Assembly (NCBI RefSeq): GCF_008629675.1
Contig: NZ_VWOX01000002.1
Span: 124,001 to 188,000, forward strand
DNA length: 64,000 bases
Direction of reading: 5' to 3'
Source of the DNA: Roseiconus nitratireducens
Lineage (GTDB): Bacteria > Planctomycetota > Planctomycetia > Pirellulales > Pirellulaceae
The notes beneath the pieces were generated by a model. It was not told the DNA's origin, did no database searches, and saw nothing but the letters and a program-made list of their open reading frames with translations. This document shows, piece by piece, positions 35,954-46,300 of this stretch; position 1 is the stretch's first letter; each line of letters begins with the position of its first letter. The position numbers and the translations under genes were made by a program.

Positions 35954-36808
35954 CTATCTGTCAAACCACTTTTTGATCATGTGGACAGTCGTTGCCCGCC
36001 CGGCGCGTGCGATCGATGTGGTCAAGGGAATCTCCTTCGGACAAACCGAAACGCAGTTCTGCGCGTTGCCACACACCTGAATTCCGCCGGGCCCGGTCAA
36101 CGCATCCAATCGCTCACCGGCCAACGCCTTTCCGGTCGGATGATTGTTGAACAACATGGCCTGCGAAATCGCGTGTGGTCCGACAAATCCTTCGTCGAAC
36201 GCCTCCAGCTCTCTCGCTTGGAAGGCTTCGTCCGATTCTCCCTCTCGCTGTTCCAGCTCGATCTTTCCGTACTGCGGGCAAGCATCCAAACAGCATCCAC
36301 AGCTCATGCACTGGCTGAGTGGATAATTCTGTTCCTGCGTCGAACGCAGTTGCCGCTCACCGGACCCCATGTCGTAGTAGCTGTCCACTGGGACCCACGC
36401 CTTGACCCGTTGCAATGCACGGAACAGTCGCTTGCGATCGACGATCAGATCTCGGATCACCGGAAACTTGCTCATCGGCTCCAGCACCAGTTCGTCGTCG
36501 TTCTCCTCCAGCAGGCGATCGACCAGGGCACTGCAACTCTGCCGCACGCGTCCGTTGATCTGCATGGTGCAGGAACCGCAGACCTCTTCCAGGCACCCAC
36601 AATCCCAGGCGACGGGGGCAACTTTCTTGCCGTCGGACGTTGTCGCCAGCGCCGCAATTCGCTGCAACACGCTGATGATGTTCAACTCCGGCTCGTACTT
36701 GATCTGAAACAGTTGCCAATAGGGATCTTTGCCGGGGCCATCTTGTCGCTTCACGCGGACTTTGATGAACTCAGGACGTTTCTTCTCGGCGGGGTCCAGG
36801 GCAATCAT
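35954..36808 (-). CDS. sdhB: succinate dehydrogenase iron-sulfur subunit
   Basis: Electron-transfer subunit of complex II (284 residues). The [2Fe-2S] ligands are Cys70, Cys72, Cys77, Cys80 (DCGCLEEVCGSC) with Cys92 in RQSC. The [4Fe-4S] and [3Fe-4S] sites are in CMSCGCCLDACPQYG and CGNAQNCVSVCPKEIP. Transcription order is sdhC, sdhA, sdhB on the minus strand, typical of the b558-type operon. The protein is about 40 residues longer than E. coli SdhB; the extra length is spread through the middle and C-terminus (for example FQARELEAFDEGFVGPH), including two Glu/Asp-rich inserts. Confidence 0.96.
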   Translation of the reverse strand: MIALDPAEKKRPEFIKVRVKRQDGPGKDPYWQLFQIKYEPELNIISVLQRIAALATTSDGKKVAPVAWDCGCLEEVCGSCTMQINGRVRQSCSALVDRLLEENDDELVLEPMSKFPVIRDLIVDRKRLFRALQRVKAWVPVDSYYDMGSGERQLRSTQEQNYPLSQCMSCGCCLDACPQYGKIELEQREGESDEAFQARELEAFDEGFVGPHAISQAMLFNNHPTGKALAGERLDALTGPGGIQVCGNAQNCVSVCPKEIPLTTSIARAGRATTVHMIKKWFDR

Positions 36809-36914
36809 TCGTTGACCTTTGGATGATCAAAATGGGAATCAATGGATGGGGCAGCGGGGCTTTGGGTGCGGACCACGGATGCGGCGGCGGCCCACCGCAC
36901 GGGTCTGCTGACGG

Positions 36915-38903
36915 CTAAGACGTGCTTTCGGCCAGGTCTCGACCGTCCTTCTTGGCCTTGGCCCGCTCTTTCCAGACCTCTTCGATGATGTCCGCACCGA
37001 CCAATCCGTACAGTCGTGGTCGCGGCGGAATCAAAGATGTGTCGACATCTTCGTAGCTGAGCTTCGGTTGCATCGTGGAACAATCGTATTCGGCAATGGT
37101 GCTCTTCAAGTACTTGGCGTTATTGGCCTCGAATGCGTCGCACCATTCCTCCGCCTGACGACGTCGCTCCGCCGGATCTTCGGCCGTCAACGAAGGTTTC
37201 TGGAAATTCGGTTTGAAGTGGGCCCCGCGGCATTCGTCACGCTGCAGTGCGCCCTGCAAAATCGTTTTCGCAATCGGGAACATGTCCTGCAACGACTTGG
37301 CGAAAATCACATTTTGATTCGACCAGCTGCCGGTGTCGGACAGATTGACCTTCATCGCTCGCTCGTGCAATTCGTTCACGGTGGCGATGGCGTTCTGCAA
37401 TTGATCATTCTTCCGAACCACGGTCGCGGCCCGCGTCATCACGTCACCCAGTTCCTGGTGGATCAGGTAGGGATTTTCGTCGCTGTCGGGATTTGCACTC
37501 AGCAGATGGTCGTGCCGTTGCTGCTGCTTGGACACCGCGTCGGACAATACCGATGCCTCCACGTCTTCGAACCCTTCAGACTGACTTTCGATATAGTTGG
37601 AAATCGACGGCCCGGTGAATAAACCGGTGAAGATGCAGGAAAGCAACGAGTTCGCACCCAATCGGTTGGCACCGTGGTAGTGGTAATCACACTCACCGAT
37701 CGCGTACAAGCCTTCGATGTTGGTCATGTGATTGCGGGGTGCACCGGGTTCCAGCCCGCCGTCGTGGCTGCGGACGTAATCGGCCCAAAGTCCCCCCATG
37801 CTGTAGTGGACCGCCGGGAAGATACGCATCGGCTCCACCCGCGGGTCCACGCCCTGGAACTTCTCGTAAATCTCCAGAATCCCGCCCAGCTTGCGATCCA
37901 ATTCGGCTTTGGGGATGTGCGTCAAATCCAGGTACACGCACATCCGTTCCGGATCGACGCTCAGCCCATCGTTGACGCAGATGTCAAAGATCTCGCGCGT
38001 CGCGATGTCGCGCGGGACCAGGTTGCCGTATTCCGGATAACGTTCTTCCAAGAAGTAGTAGCGTTCCGAGTCGGGGATGTCGCGCGGCGCACGGGAGTCA
38101 TGGGGCTTGCGGGGGACCCAAACGCGGCCTCCTTCTCCTCGAGCAGATTCGCTCATCAGCCGCAACTTGTCGCTGCCGGGGATCGCGGTCGGGTGAACTT
38201 GGATGAATTCGCCGTTGGCGTATTTGGCTCCGGCCTGGAAACAACGACTGGCGGCGCTGCCGGTGCAGAAAACACTCATCGTGCTGCGGCCGTACACCAG
38301 GCCGCATCCTCCGGTGGCGACGACGACTGCGTCGGCCGGGAAAGCACGGATCTCCATCGATACCATGTCCTGGGCAACCACGCCCCGACAGCGTCCGCTG
38401 GCATCTTGAATCGGCCCCAGAAAATCCCAGAACTCGAACTTCCGCACCATGCCTTCCGCTTCGCGGCGACGGACCTGTTCATCCAGGGCGTAAAGCAATT
38501 GTTGGCCGGTGGTCGCGCCGGCGAAAGCGGTGCGTTTGTAAAGGGTGCCGCCGAACCGTCGACGGTCGATGAAGCCTTCGCCCGTGCGGTTGAACGGAAC
38601 GCCCAAACGGTCCATCAGATCGATCACCTTGGGCGCCCAGTAGGCCATTTCCTTGACCGGCGGCTGGTGATTCAGAAAGTCACCACCGTAGACGGTATCG
38701 TCGAAGTGCTTCCATTCGTCGTCGCCCAATTGGCGGGTCTGATCGTTGCAGCTGTTGATGCCGCCTTGGGCACAAACGCTGTGCGAGCGTTTGACCGGGG
38801 TCAGGCTGATCAGATCGACCTCAATCCCCAATTCCGCCAGCTTCATGGTCGAGGACAACCCCGCCAGTCCGCCGCCAACGACAACAACGCGCTTCTTAGC
38901 CAT
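36915..38903 (-). CDS. sdhA: succinate dehydrogenase flavoprotein subunit
   Basis: Oxidises succinate to fumarate with covalently bound FAD (662 residues). The dinucleotide fold begins VVVVGGGLAGLSSTMKLAEL. The FAD-attachment region is RSHSVCAQGGIN (His41 candidate). HPTAIPGSDKLRLMSESARGEGG includes the substrate-binding segment, and IPKAELDRKLGG plus GLYAIGECDYHYHGANRLGANS completes the domain. Length is close to Bacillus-type SdhA with an extended C-terminus (Lys/Glu-rich WKERAKAKKDG). It lies between sdhC (79 bases upstream) and sdhB (106 bases downstream). Confidence 0.97.
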   Translation of the reverse strand: MAKKRVVVVGGGLAGLSSTMKLAELGIEVDLISLTPVKRSHSVCAQGGINSCNDQTRQLGDDEWKHFDDTVYGGDFLNHQPPVKEMAYWAPKVIDLMDRLGVPFNRTGEGFIDRRRFGGTLYKRTAFAGATTGQQLLYALDEQVRRREAEGMVRKFEFWDFLGPIQDASGRCRGVVAQDMVSMEIRAFPADAVVVATGGCGLVYGRSTMSVFCTGSAASRCFQAGAKYANGEFIQVHPTAIPGSDKLRLMSESARGEGGRVWVPRKPHDSRAPRDIPDSERYYFLEERYPEYGNLVPRDIATREIFDICVNDGLSVDPERMCVYLDLTHIPKAELDRKLGGILEIYEKFQGVDPRVEPMRIFPAVHYSMGGLWADYVRSHDGGLEPGAPRNHMTNIEGLYAIGECDYHYHGANRLGANSLLSCIFTGLFTGPSISNYIESQSEGFEDVEASVLSDAVSKQQQRHDHLLSANPDSDENPYLIHQELGDVMTRAATVVRKNDQLQNAIATVNELHERAMKVNLSDTGSWSNQNVIFAKSLQDMFPIAKTILQGALQRDECRGAHFKPNFQKPSLTAEDPAERRRQAEEWCDAFEANNAKYLKSTIAEYDCSTMQPKLSYEDVDTSLIPPRPRLYGLVGADIIEEVWKERAKAKKDGRDLAESTS

Positions 38904-38982
38904 AACAGATCAGTGTGTGAAAAAGTGCATGAATCAGTGGGCTCGTTCGCCGCCGACATGTGTCGGTGCGAGGGAAAACCTC

Positions 38983-39861
38983 TCAGGCCGCGGGGGCTTC
39001 CTGGCCGCGAGACACCTGAACGTTCTCCTCGATTTCGATCTCTTCCTCGATCTCCGACGAGTCGTGCCAGCGTTTCTCCTCCATCTCGGGAACCATTCCC
39101 GATTCAACGCCGGCCTCGTACATCCGGTCCTCGACCGCCCGCATCTCAACCGCATCGGCATCGCTGGGGAAAACCGCTGCGGCCCAGGCGCTCAACGAGA
39201 TAACCGTCAAAATCGCCCCCAACACCACACAGACCTTGGTGGCACGGGCCTGTGCCTGGGGAGAAATCCACAGCCCCCAGGTGATTCCCGCCGTCCACAA
39301 ACCGTTGATGAAGTGGTAGACCAGCGACAGAACCCCCAACAGGTAAATGACCGGCCACACGATGCCGTAGCCCAAATTCATCGCAAGAACCAGGCTGCTG
39401 CCGGCGTTGTACGGCCGGAACTGTCCCAACCCGAAGCGGTCGATCGCCGCCAACCACCATTCGGCGTGGAAACCGCCGTGCAGGTGCATGATGTGCAAAA
39501 ACAGGTACACCAGCGCGATGATCCCGGTCCACCGTTGCCAGGAATACCGCCGGTTGCTGGTAAACTGGTACTTTCCGCTATTCAGGTGCGCGTTCTTGGT
39601 GATCCAAATCCCGATCCCGGCGTGGAAGATCAACGGCAGGAAAATGAAGCCCCATTCGATCAACGGCAGCAGTTTTCCGGGGCTGTGAATCAGGTACACC
39701 GCTCGCTGGAACGTTTCCGGACCATTCAACAAACTGGCATTGGTGGTCAGGTGGACCACCATGTACAGCCCCAGCGGGATGATCCCAAGCAGCGAATGCA
39801 GGCGCCGGATCGCGAATTCGTGCTTCAGAAAAAATGACGGCTCGTGGCTAGAATCGGACAC
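38983..39861 (-). CDS. sdhC: succinate dehydrogenase cytochrome b558 subunit
   Basis: Membrane anchor with heme b, resembling the B. subtilis b558 type (single large subunit). About five hydrophobic segments are present, with heme-ligand His candidates in RRLHSLLGIIPLG, YMVVHLTTNAS, FHAGIGIWITKNA and LFLHIMHLHGG. The protein is 292 residues instead of about 200. The extra C-terminal 70 residues are strongly acidic and polar (AVEDRMYEAGVESGM then SSEIEEEIEIEENV), probably cytosolic. That tail is unusual for the family. It is the first gene of sdhCAB and divergent from gntP-like. Confidence 0.92.
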   Translation of the reverse strand: MSDSSHEPSFFLKHEFAIRRLHSLLGIIPLGLYMVVHLTTNASLLNGPETFQRAVYLIHSPGKLLPLIEWGFIFLPLIFHAGIGIWITKNAHLNSGKYQFTSNRRYSWQRWTGIIALVYLFLHIMHLHGGFHAEWWLAAIDRFGLGQFRPYNAGSSLVLAMNLGYGIVWPVIYLLGVLSLVYHFINGLWTAGITWGLWISPQAQARATKVCVVLGAILTVISLSAWAAAVFPSDADAVEMRAVEDRMYEAGVESGMVPEMEEKRWHDSSEIEEEIEIEENVQVSRGQEAPAA

Positions 39862-40249
39862 GTGATTTGTCGATCGGAAGGATTGGAGGGACCACGAGAC
39901 ACTGACGCAGGCAAAGTTTCCATGCGCCAGGAGCGCTCGCTGATCTGTTAGGGTCTGCTACGGCATACTGTAGGCCCCAAACGGCCGGTCGCCTAGATCG
40001 ACCAATTGACGCAGAACGCGGTCGGCCGGCCTCCCCCGGCCGCTCCGCTTCGCCGGCGCATCCCCTGCCGAGCCACCTGCCGAGTCACCTGTCCAGCCCC
40101 GCGCCCCGCCCGGCCTTCACCCCCGCGGTGCGGTTGCTCGGCAGAGGCGTCGGCCAAGCGTTCGGCCTGCTGGGGAGACGGGGAATGCTCCGTCTCCCTC
40201 CCCGCCTCGCATCTGAACACCCGCCTCGCACCGGAACATCGGAACCCGC
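39862..40249. other. divergent gap between sdhC and permease gene
   Basis: A 388-base region that must hold both promoters. It includes GC-rich palindromes (GGCCGGCCTCCCCCGGCC near 40025-40045) and, close to the permease start, a hairpin (40173-40198). No recognised operator or T-run terminator is seen. Confidence 0.4.
40173..40198. repeat. 9-bp hairpin before the permease start
   Basis: GGGAGACGG (40173-40181) pairs with CCGTCTCCC (40190-40198) around an 8-base loop. It lies 51 bases before the permease ATG and could act in the 5' leader, for example as a transcription or translation control. That is a guess; no downstream T-run is present. Confidence 0.6.
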
Positions 40250-41764
40250 ATGAACATTTGGTTGATCGTCGGACTGTCGGTTTGCGTCGTTCTGGTCGCA
40301 ATCCTTGTTTTTCGGCTCCATGCGTTCCTGACGCTGCTGTTGGCCGGCGTCCTGGTTGCCGGAATGACCGACCGTTCGGCGCTCGATCAGTACGCTCAAA
40401 GCAAAATCGAAGCGGGACAGTGGACCGCGCGGGCGGCGGAGTCCTTCCGGACCAGCAGCCCGGTGACCCGGCTGACGACCGAATTCGGTGTGACCGCCGG
40501 CAAGATCGGCATCCTGATCGCGCTGGCCAGTGTGATCGGGGGCTGCCTGAGCGAATCCGGCGCGGCGGCGACCATCGTCCACCGCATGCTCCGTTGGACC
40601 GGACCGAAACGATCCCCGGAGGCACTCGCGCTCAGCTCGTTCATCATTGGGATCCCGGTGTTCTTTGACACCGTGTTCTACCTGATGGTCCCCCTGGCAC
40701 GATCCCTGCGTCGCGTGGTGGGCAAGGATTACGTGTTGTTCCTGCTGGCCATCCTGGCTGGCGGTTCCATCGCCCATTCGCTGATCCCACCCACCCCCGG
40801 TCCGTTGCAAGTCGCGGAAATCCTGGATGTGGATGTGGGCGTGATGTTGGGCGTCGGATTGGTGATTGGAGGTTTCAGCAGCGTGCTGTCCCTGGGTTCG
40901 GCCCGCTTGATCAATCACTTTGTCGATGTCCCGCTGAGAGACCTGCCTTACGACGCATCGCCGTCCCAAAACGCGGACGATGAAAACGCCGGAAACACGG
41001 TGCCTGCCGGAAAGGACGGCAGCGTGGTTCCGAACGACACTTTGACGGACGCTTCGGATCCGGCGGGCCGTTCCGAATCGGGCCCCGGGTTGTTGGAATC
41101 CTTGCTGCCGATCCTGGTCCCGGTGGTGTTGATCACGATCGGTTCGATCATCGCCTATCTGATCGACTCCGGCGGAATCGAACCGAGTCAGGTGACCGAG
41201 TGGTTGAGCTTCGTTGGAGACAAGAACATCGCGATCGCGCTGGGCTTGGCGTTCGCGATGGCGCTGGTGCGCTACATCGATCCGGACAAACGCCGCACCC
41301 TGGTCAGCCGCTCACTCGCATCGGCTGGCAACATCATCCTGATCACGGCCGCCGGCGGGGCGTTCGGTGCCATGCTCCGTCAGGCCGGGATCGCGACCGC
41401 GGTCGGAAATCTGGTCGATGCCAATGCCGGGCTGATGCTCCTGCCCCTGGCCTTCGCGGTCACCACGGCGATTCGGACACTCCAGGGCAGCGCCACCGTG
41501 GCCATGATCACCGCGGCGGGCGTGTTGCAAGGTTTCGCAACCGCCGACACCCTGCCCTTCCATCCCGTCTACCTGGCCATGGCCATCGGGGCCGGAAGCA
41601 AACCGGTTTCCTGGATGACCGACAGCGCGTTTTGGGTGATCACTCGGATGAGCGGGATGACGGAGGCGGAAGGCCTGAAAGTGATTTCACCGATGAGCAC
41701 CGCGATGGGCCTGTCGGCGCTGCTGGTCAGCAGCCTGATGGCATGGCTGGTCCCTGGGGTGTGA
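40250..41764 (+). CDS. GntP-family gluconate/organic acid permease
   Basis: A 504-residue permease with 12-14 hydrophobic segments. Segments IWLIVGLSVCVVLVAILVF, FIIGIPVFFDTVFYLMVPLA, GSIAHSLIPPTPGPLQVAE and LALGSALGLVISGFS-like GLVIGGFSSVLSLGS match the GntP/GntT family, including the NaCl-type IPPTPGP segment. About 45 hydrophilic residues (ASPSQNADDENAGNTVPAGK region) form a long central cytoplasmic loop. The family carries gluconate, idonate or similar acids with protons. The upstream genes on the other strand (sdh operon and sugar genes) give a reasonable context but no proof of substrate. Confidence 0.9.
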   Translation: MNIWLIVGLSVCVVLVAILVFRLHAFLTLLLAGVLVAGMTDRSALDQYAQSKIEAGQWTARAAESFRTSSPVTRLTTEFGVTAGKIGILIALASVIGGCLSESGAAATIVHRMLRWTGPKRSPEALALSSFIIGIPVFFDTVFYLMVPLARSLRRVVGKDYVLFLLAILAGGSIAHSLIPPTPGPLQVAEILDVDVGVMLGVGLVIGGFSSVLSLGSARLINHFVDVPLRDLPYDASPSQNADDENAGNTVPAGKDGSVVPNDTLTDASDPAGRSESGPGLLESLLPILVPVVLITIGSIIAYLIDSGGIEPSQVTEWLSFVGDKNIAIALGLAFAMALVRYIDPDKRRTLVSRSLASAGNIILITAAGGAFGAMLRQAGIATAVGNLVDANAGLMLLPLAFAVTTAIRTLQGSATVAMITAAGVLQGFATADTLPFHPVYLAMAIGAGSKPVSWMTDSAFWVITRMSGMTEAEGLKVISPMSTAMGLSALLVSSLMAWLVPGV

Positions 41765-41912
41765 GCGTGTGATGTCATCGACGTGACGGCCCGTCCGGGG
41801 GATTCGCGCTGGGTCGAACCGTCGTGCGTCCGGCCGATTCGGGGACCGCTGGGTTTCGCAAACAGCTATACTGGACTATCCCGCCTGACTCTCCATCCCG
41901 CCTGTCGATCTC

Positions 41913-43346
41913 ATGAAACGTCACCACTGTGGCCGCTTTCGGGCTCCCTCACTGTCCCGCCGTGACCTGTTGACGCAGGTGGGTAGCGGATTGGGGGGCA
42001 TCGCGTTGGCGAGCCTGCTGTCCGAAACCGCGTCCGCCAAACAGTCTCCCTGGGGTGAGAAGCCGACGCATTTCGCTCCCAAAGCGAAACGGGTGATTTT
42101 TCTTTACATGGACGGCGGCCCCAGCCAGGTCGATACATTCGACCACAAGCCGCTGCTGGAAAAGTACAACGGCAGCGACCCGGCCGAAACGATCGGCAAT
42201 CTGGCGCCCACGCAGTTCGATAACGTGGGCAAAGTCCTCGGCAGCCCCTGGAAATTCAAGCGGCATGGGGAATGTGGCGCAACGGTCAGCAGCCTGTTCC
42301 CGCATCTGGCGACCGTCGTCGATGAATTGGCTTTCGTCCGATCGATGACCAGCGAATTCTCCGAACACACCTCGGCCAACTATTTCCTGCACACCGGCAA
42401 CGGACTTCAGGGACGCCCCAGCATGGGAGCCTGGCTGGGGTACGGGCTGGGCAGCGAGAACGAGGACCTTCCCGGCTTTGTGGTCATCAACGGCGGACTG
42501 ATCCCACCCGGCGGCCTGGATTGCTTTGGCAGCGGTTTCCTGCCGTCGGCGTACCAGGGCAGCGTCTTTCTTCCGACGGACACGCCAATTGCGAACATCC
42601 GCCGTCAGGAGCCGACCGACGCCCTGCAACGCAACAAACTGGAATTGATCCAATCGTTTGACCAGGCCTTCCTGGAGGAATCGTCGGGCGATGCGGAAAT
42701 CGAAGCGGCGATTCAGAACTACGAAACCGCCTATCAGATGCAGTCCGCCGTGCCGGAGTTGATGGACCTGAGCGAAGAGACGGCGGCCACCAAGCGGATG
42801 TATGGCATGGAGTCGACGTTCGAGAACACGAAAACATTCGGTCGGCAGTGCCTGGTCGCTCGTCGGCTGGTCGAACGTGGCGTCCGATTCATCGAACTGA
42901 CCTGCCCGGACGGCAACGGTGATCGTTGGGACCAGCATCATGGCCTGGTCGAAGGGCACCAGAAGAACTGCCTGACCGTCGATCAGCCGATCACTGCGTT
43001 GATCAAGGACCTCCGTCAACGCGGACTGTTGGATTCCACTCTGGTGGTCTGGGCCGGTGAGTTCGGACGCACGCCCTTCGCCCAAGGCACCAACGGTCGC
43101 GACCATAACCCGTTCGGGTTCACGATCTGGATGGCCGGCGGGGGTGTTCGGGGTGGCGTCACGGTGGGCGAGACGGACGAATGGGGCTATCGAGCCATTC
43201 GGGATCGCTACGAAATCCACGACTTGCACGCAACGATGTTGCATCTGCTGGGACTGGATCACACCCGTTCCACGTTCCGATTCAGCGGGCGCGACATGCG
43301 ATTGACCGACGTTCATGGGCGTCTGATCGAAGGAGTGCTGGCATGA
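41913..43346 (+). CDS. exported DUF1501 protein
   Basis: A 477-residue planctomycete DUF1501 family protein. The Tat signal is SLSRRDLL with Arg16-Arg17 and a following hydrophobic stretch. Core motifs are KAKRVIFLYMDGGPSQVDTFDHKP, RSMTSEFSEHTSANYFLHTG, GVRFIELTCPDGNGDRWDQHH, LVVWAGEFGRTPFAQGTNGR and RDHNPFGFTIWMAGGGVRGG. The fold is alkaline phosphatase/sulfatase-like. The family's enzymatic role is unknown. Its last base overlaps the ATG of the cytochrome protein (ATGA at 43343-43346), so the two are translationally coupled. In most known pairs the cytochrome gene comes first; here the order is reversed. Confidence 0.93.
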   Translation: MKRHHCGRFRAPSLSRRDLLTQVGSGLGGIALASLLSETASAKQSPWGEKPTHFAPKAKRVIFLYMDGGPSQVDTFDHKPLLEKYNGSDPAETIGNLAPTQFDNVGKVLGSPWKFKRHGECGATVSSLFPHLATVVDELAFVRSMTSEFSEHTSANYFLHTGNGLQGRPSMGAWLGYGLGSENEDLPGFVVINGGLIPPGGLDCFGSGFLPSAYQGSVFLPTDTPIANIRRQEPTDALQRNKLELIQSFDQAFLEESSGDAEIEAAIQNYETAYQMQSAVPELMDLSEETAATKRMYGMESTFENTKTFGRQCLVARRLVERGVRFIELTCPDGNGDRWDQHHGLVEGHQKNCLTVDQPITALIKDLRQRGLLDSTLVVWAGEFGRTPFAQGTNGRDHNPFGFTIWMAGGGVRGGVTVGETDEWGYRAIRDRYEIHDLHATMLHLLGLDHTRSTFRFSGRDMRLTDVHGRLIEGVLA

Positions 43347-46300
43347 ACGCATCACGAATCGCTTGGGCGCTGGCGTTGATCCTGGTCGCCAGCCTGCCGT
43401 TGATCCGAAACGCCGCCGCCAATGAGCTTGACGCGAAATCGATCGGCGATGCCAATGAAACCGAATTCTTCGAAACGGAGATTCGTCCGCTATTGGTCGA
43501 ACACTGCTACGACTGCCACAGCGGAGACGAAGCCGAAGCGGGATTGTGGCTGGATTCCCGCACGGGCTGGCAGTCCGGTGGCGATTCGGGGCCGGCGATC
43601 GTCCCCGGCCAACCCGATGAGAGCCTGGTAATCGAAGCGGTGCGTTACGGGGAGCAGGTCGTCTCCGGGATGCCACCGGATTCAAAATTGCCCGCCCAGA
43701 AAATCAAACTCTTGGAAGAGTGGATTCGTCGCGGAGCCCACGACCCGCGTGAGGCCGATCCGTCTTCGGCTCCTAAAAAAGGCTTTGATTTGGCCGGCCG
43801 GGTGGAGTCGCACTGGAGCTGGCGTCCGATCGAAGCACCGCCAGTGCCGGCCGTCGAGCATTCGGACTGGCCTCGCAACGACGTCGATCGCTTTGTCCTG
43901 GCAAGAATGGAAGCGGTCGGGTTGCATCCCGCCCCCGACGCCGACAAGCTGACCTGGCTGCGACGTGTCACCTACGATCTGACCGGCTTGCCACCGACAA
44001 CGCAGCAGATCGCCGCTTTCGAAAACGACACCGCCCCTGGTGCTCGAGAACGCGTCATCGACCGTTTGTTGGATTCGATGCAATTCGGCGAAAAGTGGGC
44101 GCGTCATTGGATGGACCTGACCCGCTACGCCGACACCTACGGCCATGAATTCGATTACAAGATCGCCCACTCGCACGAGTATCGGGACTACCTGATTCGA
44201 GCGTTCAACGCCGACGTTCCTTACGACCAACTGATTCGCGAACACTTGGCCGGCGACCTGATCGAGGATCCCCGCCGACACCCGACCGAGCAGTTCAATG
44301 AATCGATCATTGGGACCGGATTTTGGTACCTCCACGAAGCCACCCATGCGCCGACGGACGTTTTGCAGAACGAAGCGGACATCGTGGCCAACCAAATCGA
44401 TGTGTTTGGAAAAGCGTTTCTGGGCCTGACGATCGCCTGCGCCCGCTGCCACGACCACAAGTTTGATGCAATCTCCACCGCCGACTACTACGCGCTGTCG
44501 GCGTTTTTGCAAAGCAGTTGCCGCGAGAATTATCCGCTGGACCCGAGCGGATCCATTGCCCAAACCGCGGAGGAGATCGGCCGACTTCGCGACCGGATTG
44601 CCGATTCACTGGCAACCGCATCGATTTGGAAAGACCCGGAAACCCGCCAGCACGTTGAATCCCGTTTTGAATCACTGCCGTTGAAATCACGTCCAGTCGA
44701 CGAGGGTGCCAGCGACGCCCGATTTGCCTCCGACGCTTGGACCGCTTTTCGCGCAGCTGCCACCCGCATCGCTGATTTCCAAGGCGACTCCCTTCCCAGC
44801 GGCTGGACGACCAGCGGAGAGGCTTTCACCTGCATCGATGACTCCTTGCGGTTTGCCGTGGACGTCCAAGAAACGAACCTGGTGCCCGGCACGGTCGACA
44901 GTTCGGCGTTGGGAAGCAAGGCAGTTGGCACGCTGCGCTCACCCACCTTCGAAATCACCGCACCGGCGATTCATCTTCGCATGCGGGCCGACAAAGGCCT
45001 GCTGGTGCGGATGGTCATCGACAATTACCAGATGGCACCGATGTCTTCGCTGCTGTTCAACGGGACGCTGATGAAGGGCCCTGATACGGACACCCAGGGT
45101 GAATGGAAATGGGTCACCATGCGGGGCGACATCAAGAAATACCTGGGACACCGGGCGTACTTGGAATTTGTGGACGATGGTCGCGGCTCGATCGCGATTG
45201 ATCAAATCTGGATGACCGATCATCAGCCTCCGCCAGAGACCGAAGCCCACGCCGCTGCAACGGATTCGTTCGCGAACCTCTGGCAGCAACTGCAATCGAA
45301 CCTGGCCGACGGACGCAGTTCGTCGTTGCTCCGGTGGATCTTGAAGGAAACGATTGTTCCGATCGAATCGATTTCCGCGGACCTTCCTCAAGCAATGAAG
45401 GCATGGGAGAAGTTGGCCAAGAACCTCGCCCCGCCAAGGTTTGTCATCGCGATGGCCGACGGGACGAGAGAACCGGCTGCCATCTACATTCGTGGAAGCC
45501 ACACCAACCGCGGCGAATTGGTTCCACCGCGAAACCTGCAAGCATTGGGTGGCCAAGAAGGCTCACGGCTGGATCTGGCCGACGAGATCGCGTCGAAGGA
45601 CAACCCGTTGACGGCGCGAGTGTTTGTCAATCGCGTTTGGCACCACCTGTTCGGACGCGGCATTGTTCCGACCGTCGACGATTTCGGCCCCCAGGGCATC
45701 TCGCCCTCGCACCCCCAACTGCTGGACCACTTGGCGTTCGAGTTTGTTCAGGACGGCTGGTCGATCAAACGACTGATCCGACGTTTGACGCTGTCGCGCA
45801 CCTATCTGCAATCAAGTCAAGCGGCTGACGACCTTGCGCCGTCGTTGGTGGCGACGGCCGACCCGACCAATTCCCTGCTGTTCAAGATGCGAGTTCGCCG
45901 TCTGTCGGCAGAGTCGCTTCGTGACTCCATCTTGTCAAACTCTGGGCGATTGGACCTGCAGCCCTACGGCCCCGGAGTAGCGACCTATCGAACACCCTTC
46001 ATGACCGGACGCGGTGCCCGGCCCAGCGGCCCCTTGGACGGCGACGGACGGAGAACGATCTACCTGTCGGTGTACCGTAACTTTCTCAATCCGCTGCTGA
46101 CCACGTTCGACATGCCCAATCCGTTCGGCCCCAAAGGACGCCGGAGCCAATCGAACGTGCCGGCACAGTCGTTGGCGTTGATGAATGATCCGTTTGTCGT
46201 GGACCAGGCTCAATTCTGGGCCGATCGAAAACTGTCCCGATCTGGTTCAGTCAAGGATCGCATCGCCGAGATGGTGCTCGCCGCCCACACCCGTCGGGCC

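Noticed and set aside
37674..39203. 509-residue open frame opposite sdhA and sdhC
   Set aside because: Shadow of the sdh genes; the translated sequence has no family features and spans two real genes on the opposite strand.
43181..43342. Extended N-terminus of the cytochrome protein inside the DUF1501 gene
   Set aside because: The signal peptide begins at ATG 43343, which overlaps the DUF1501 stop as ATGA; the earlier stretch is not signal-like.
41949..43685. 578-residue open frame opposite the DUF1501 gene
   Set aside because: Shadow of DUF1501 and the beginning of the cytochrome gene, in GC-rich code that rarely contains stops.
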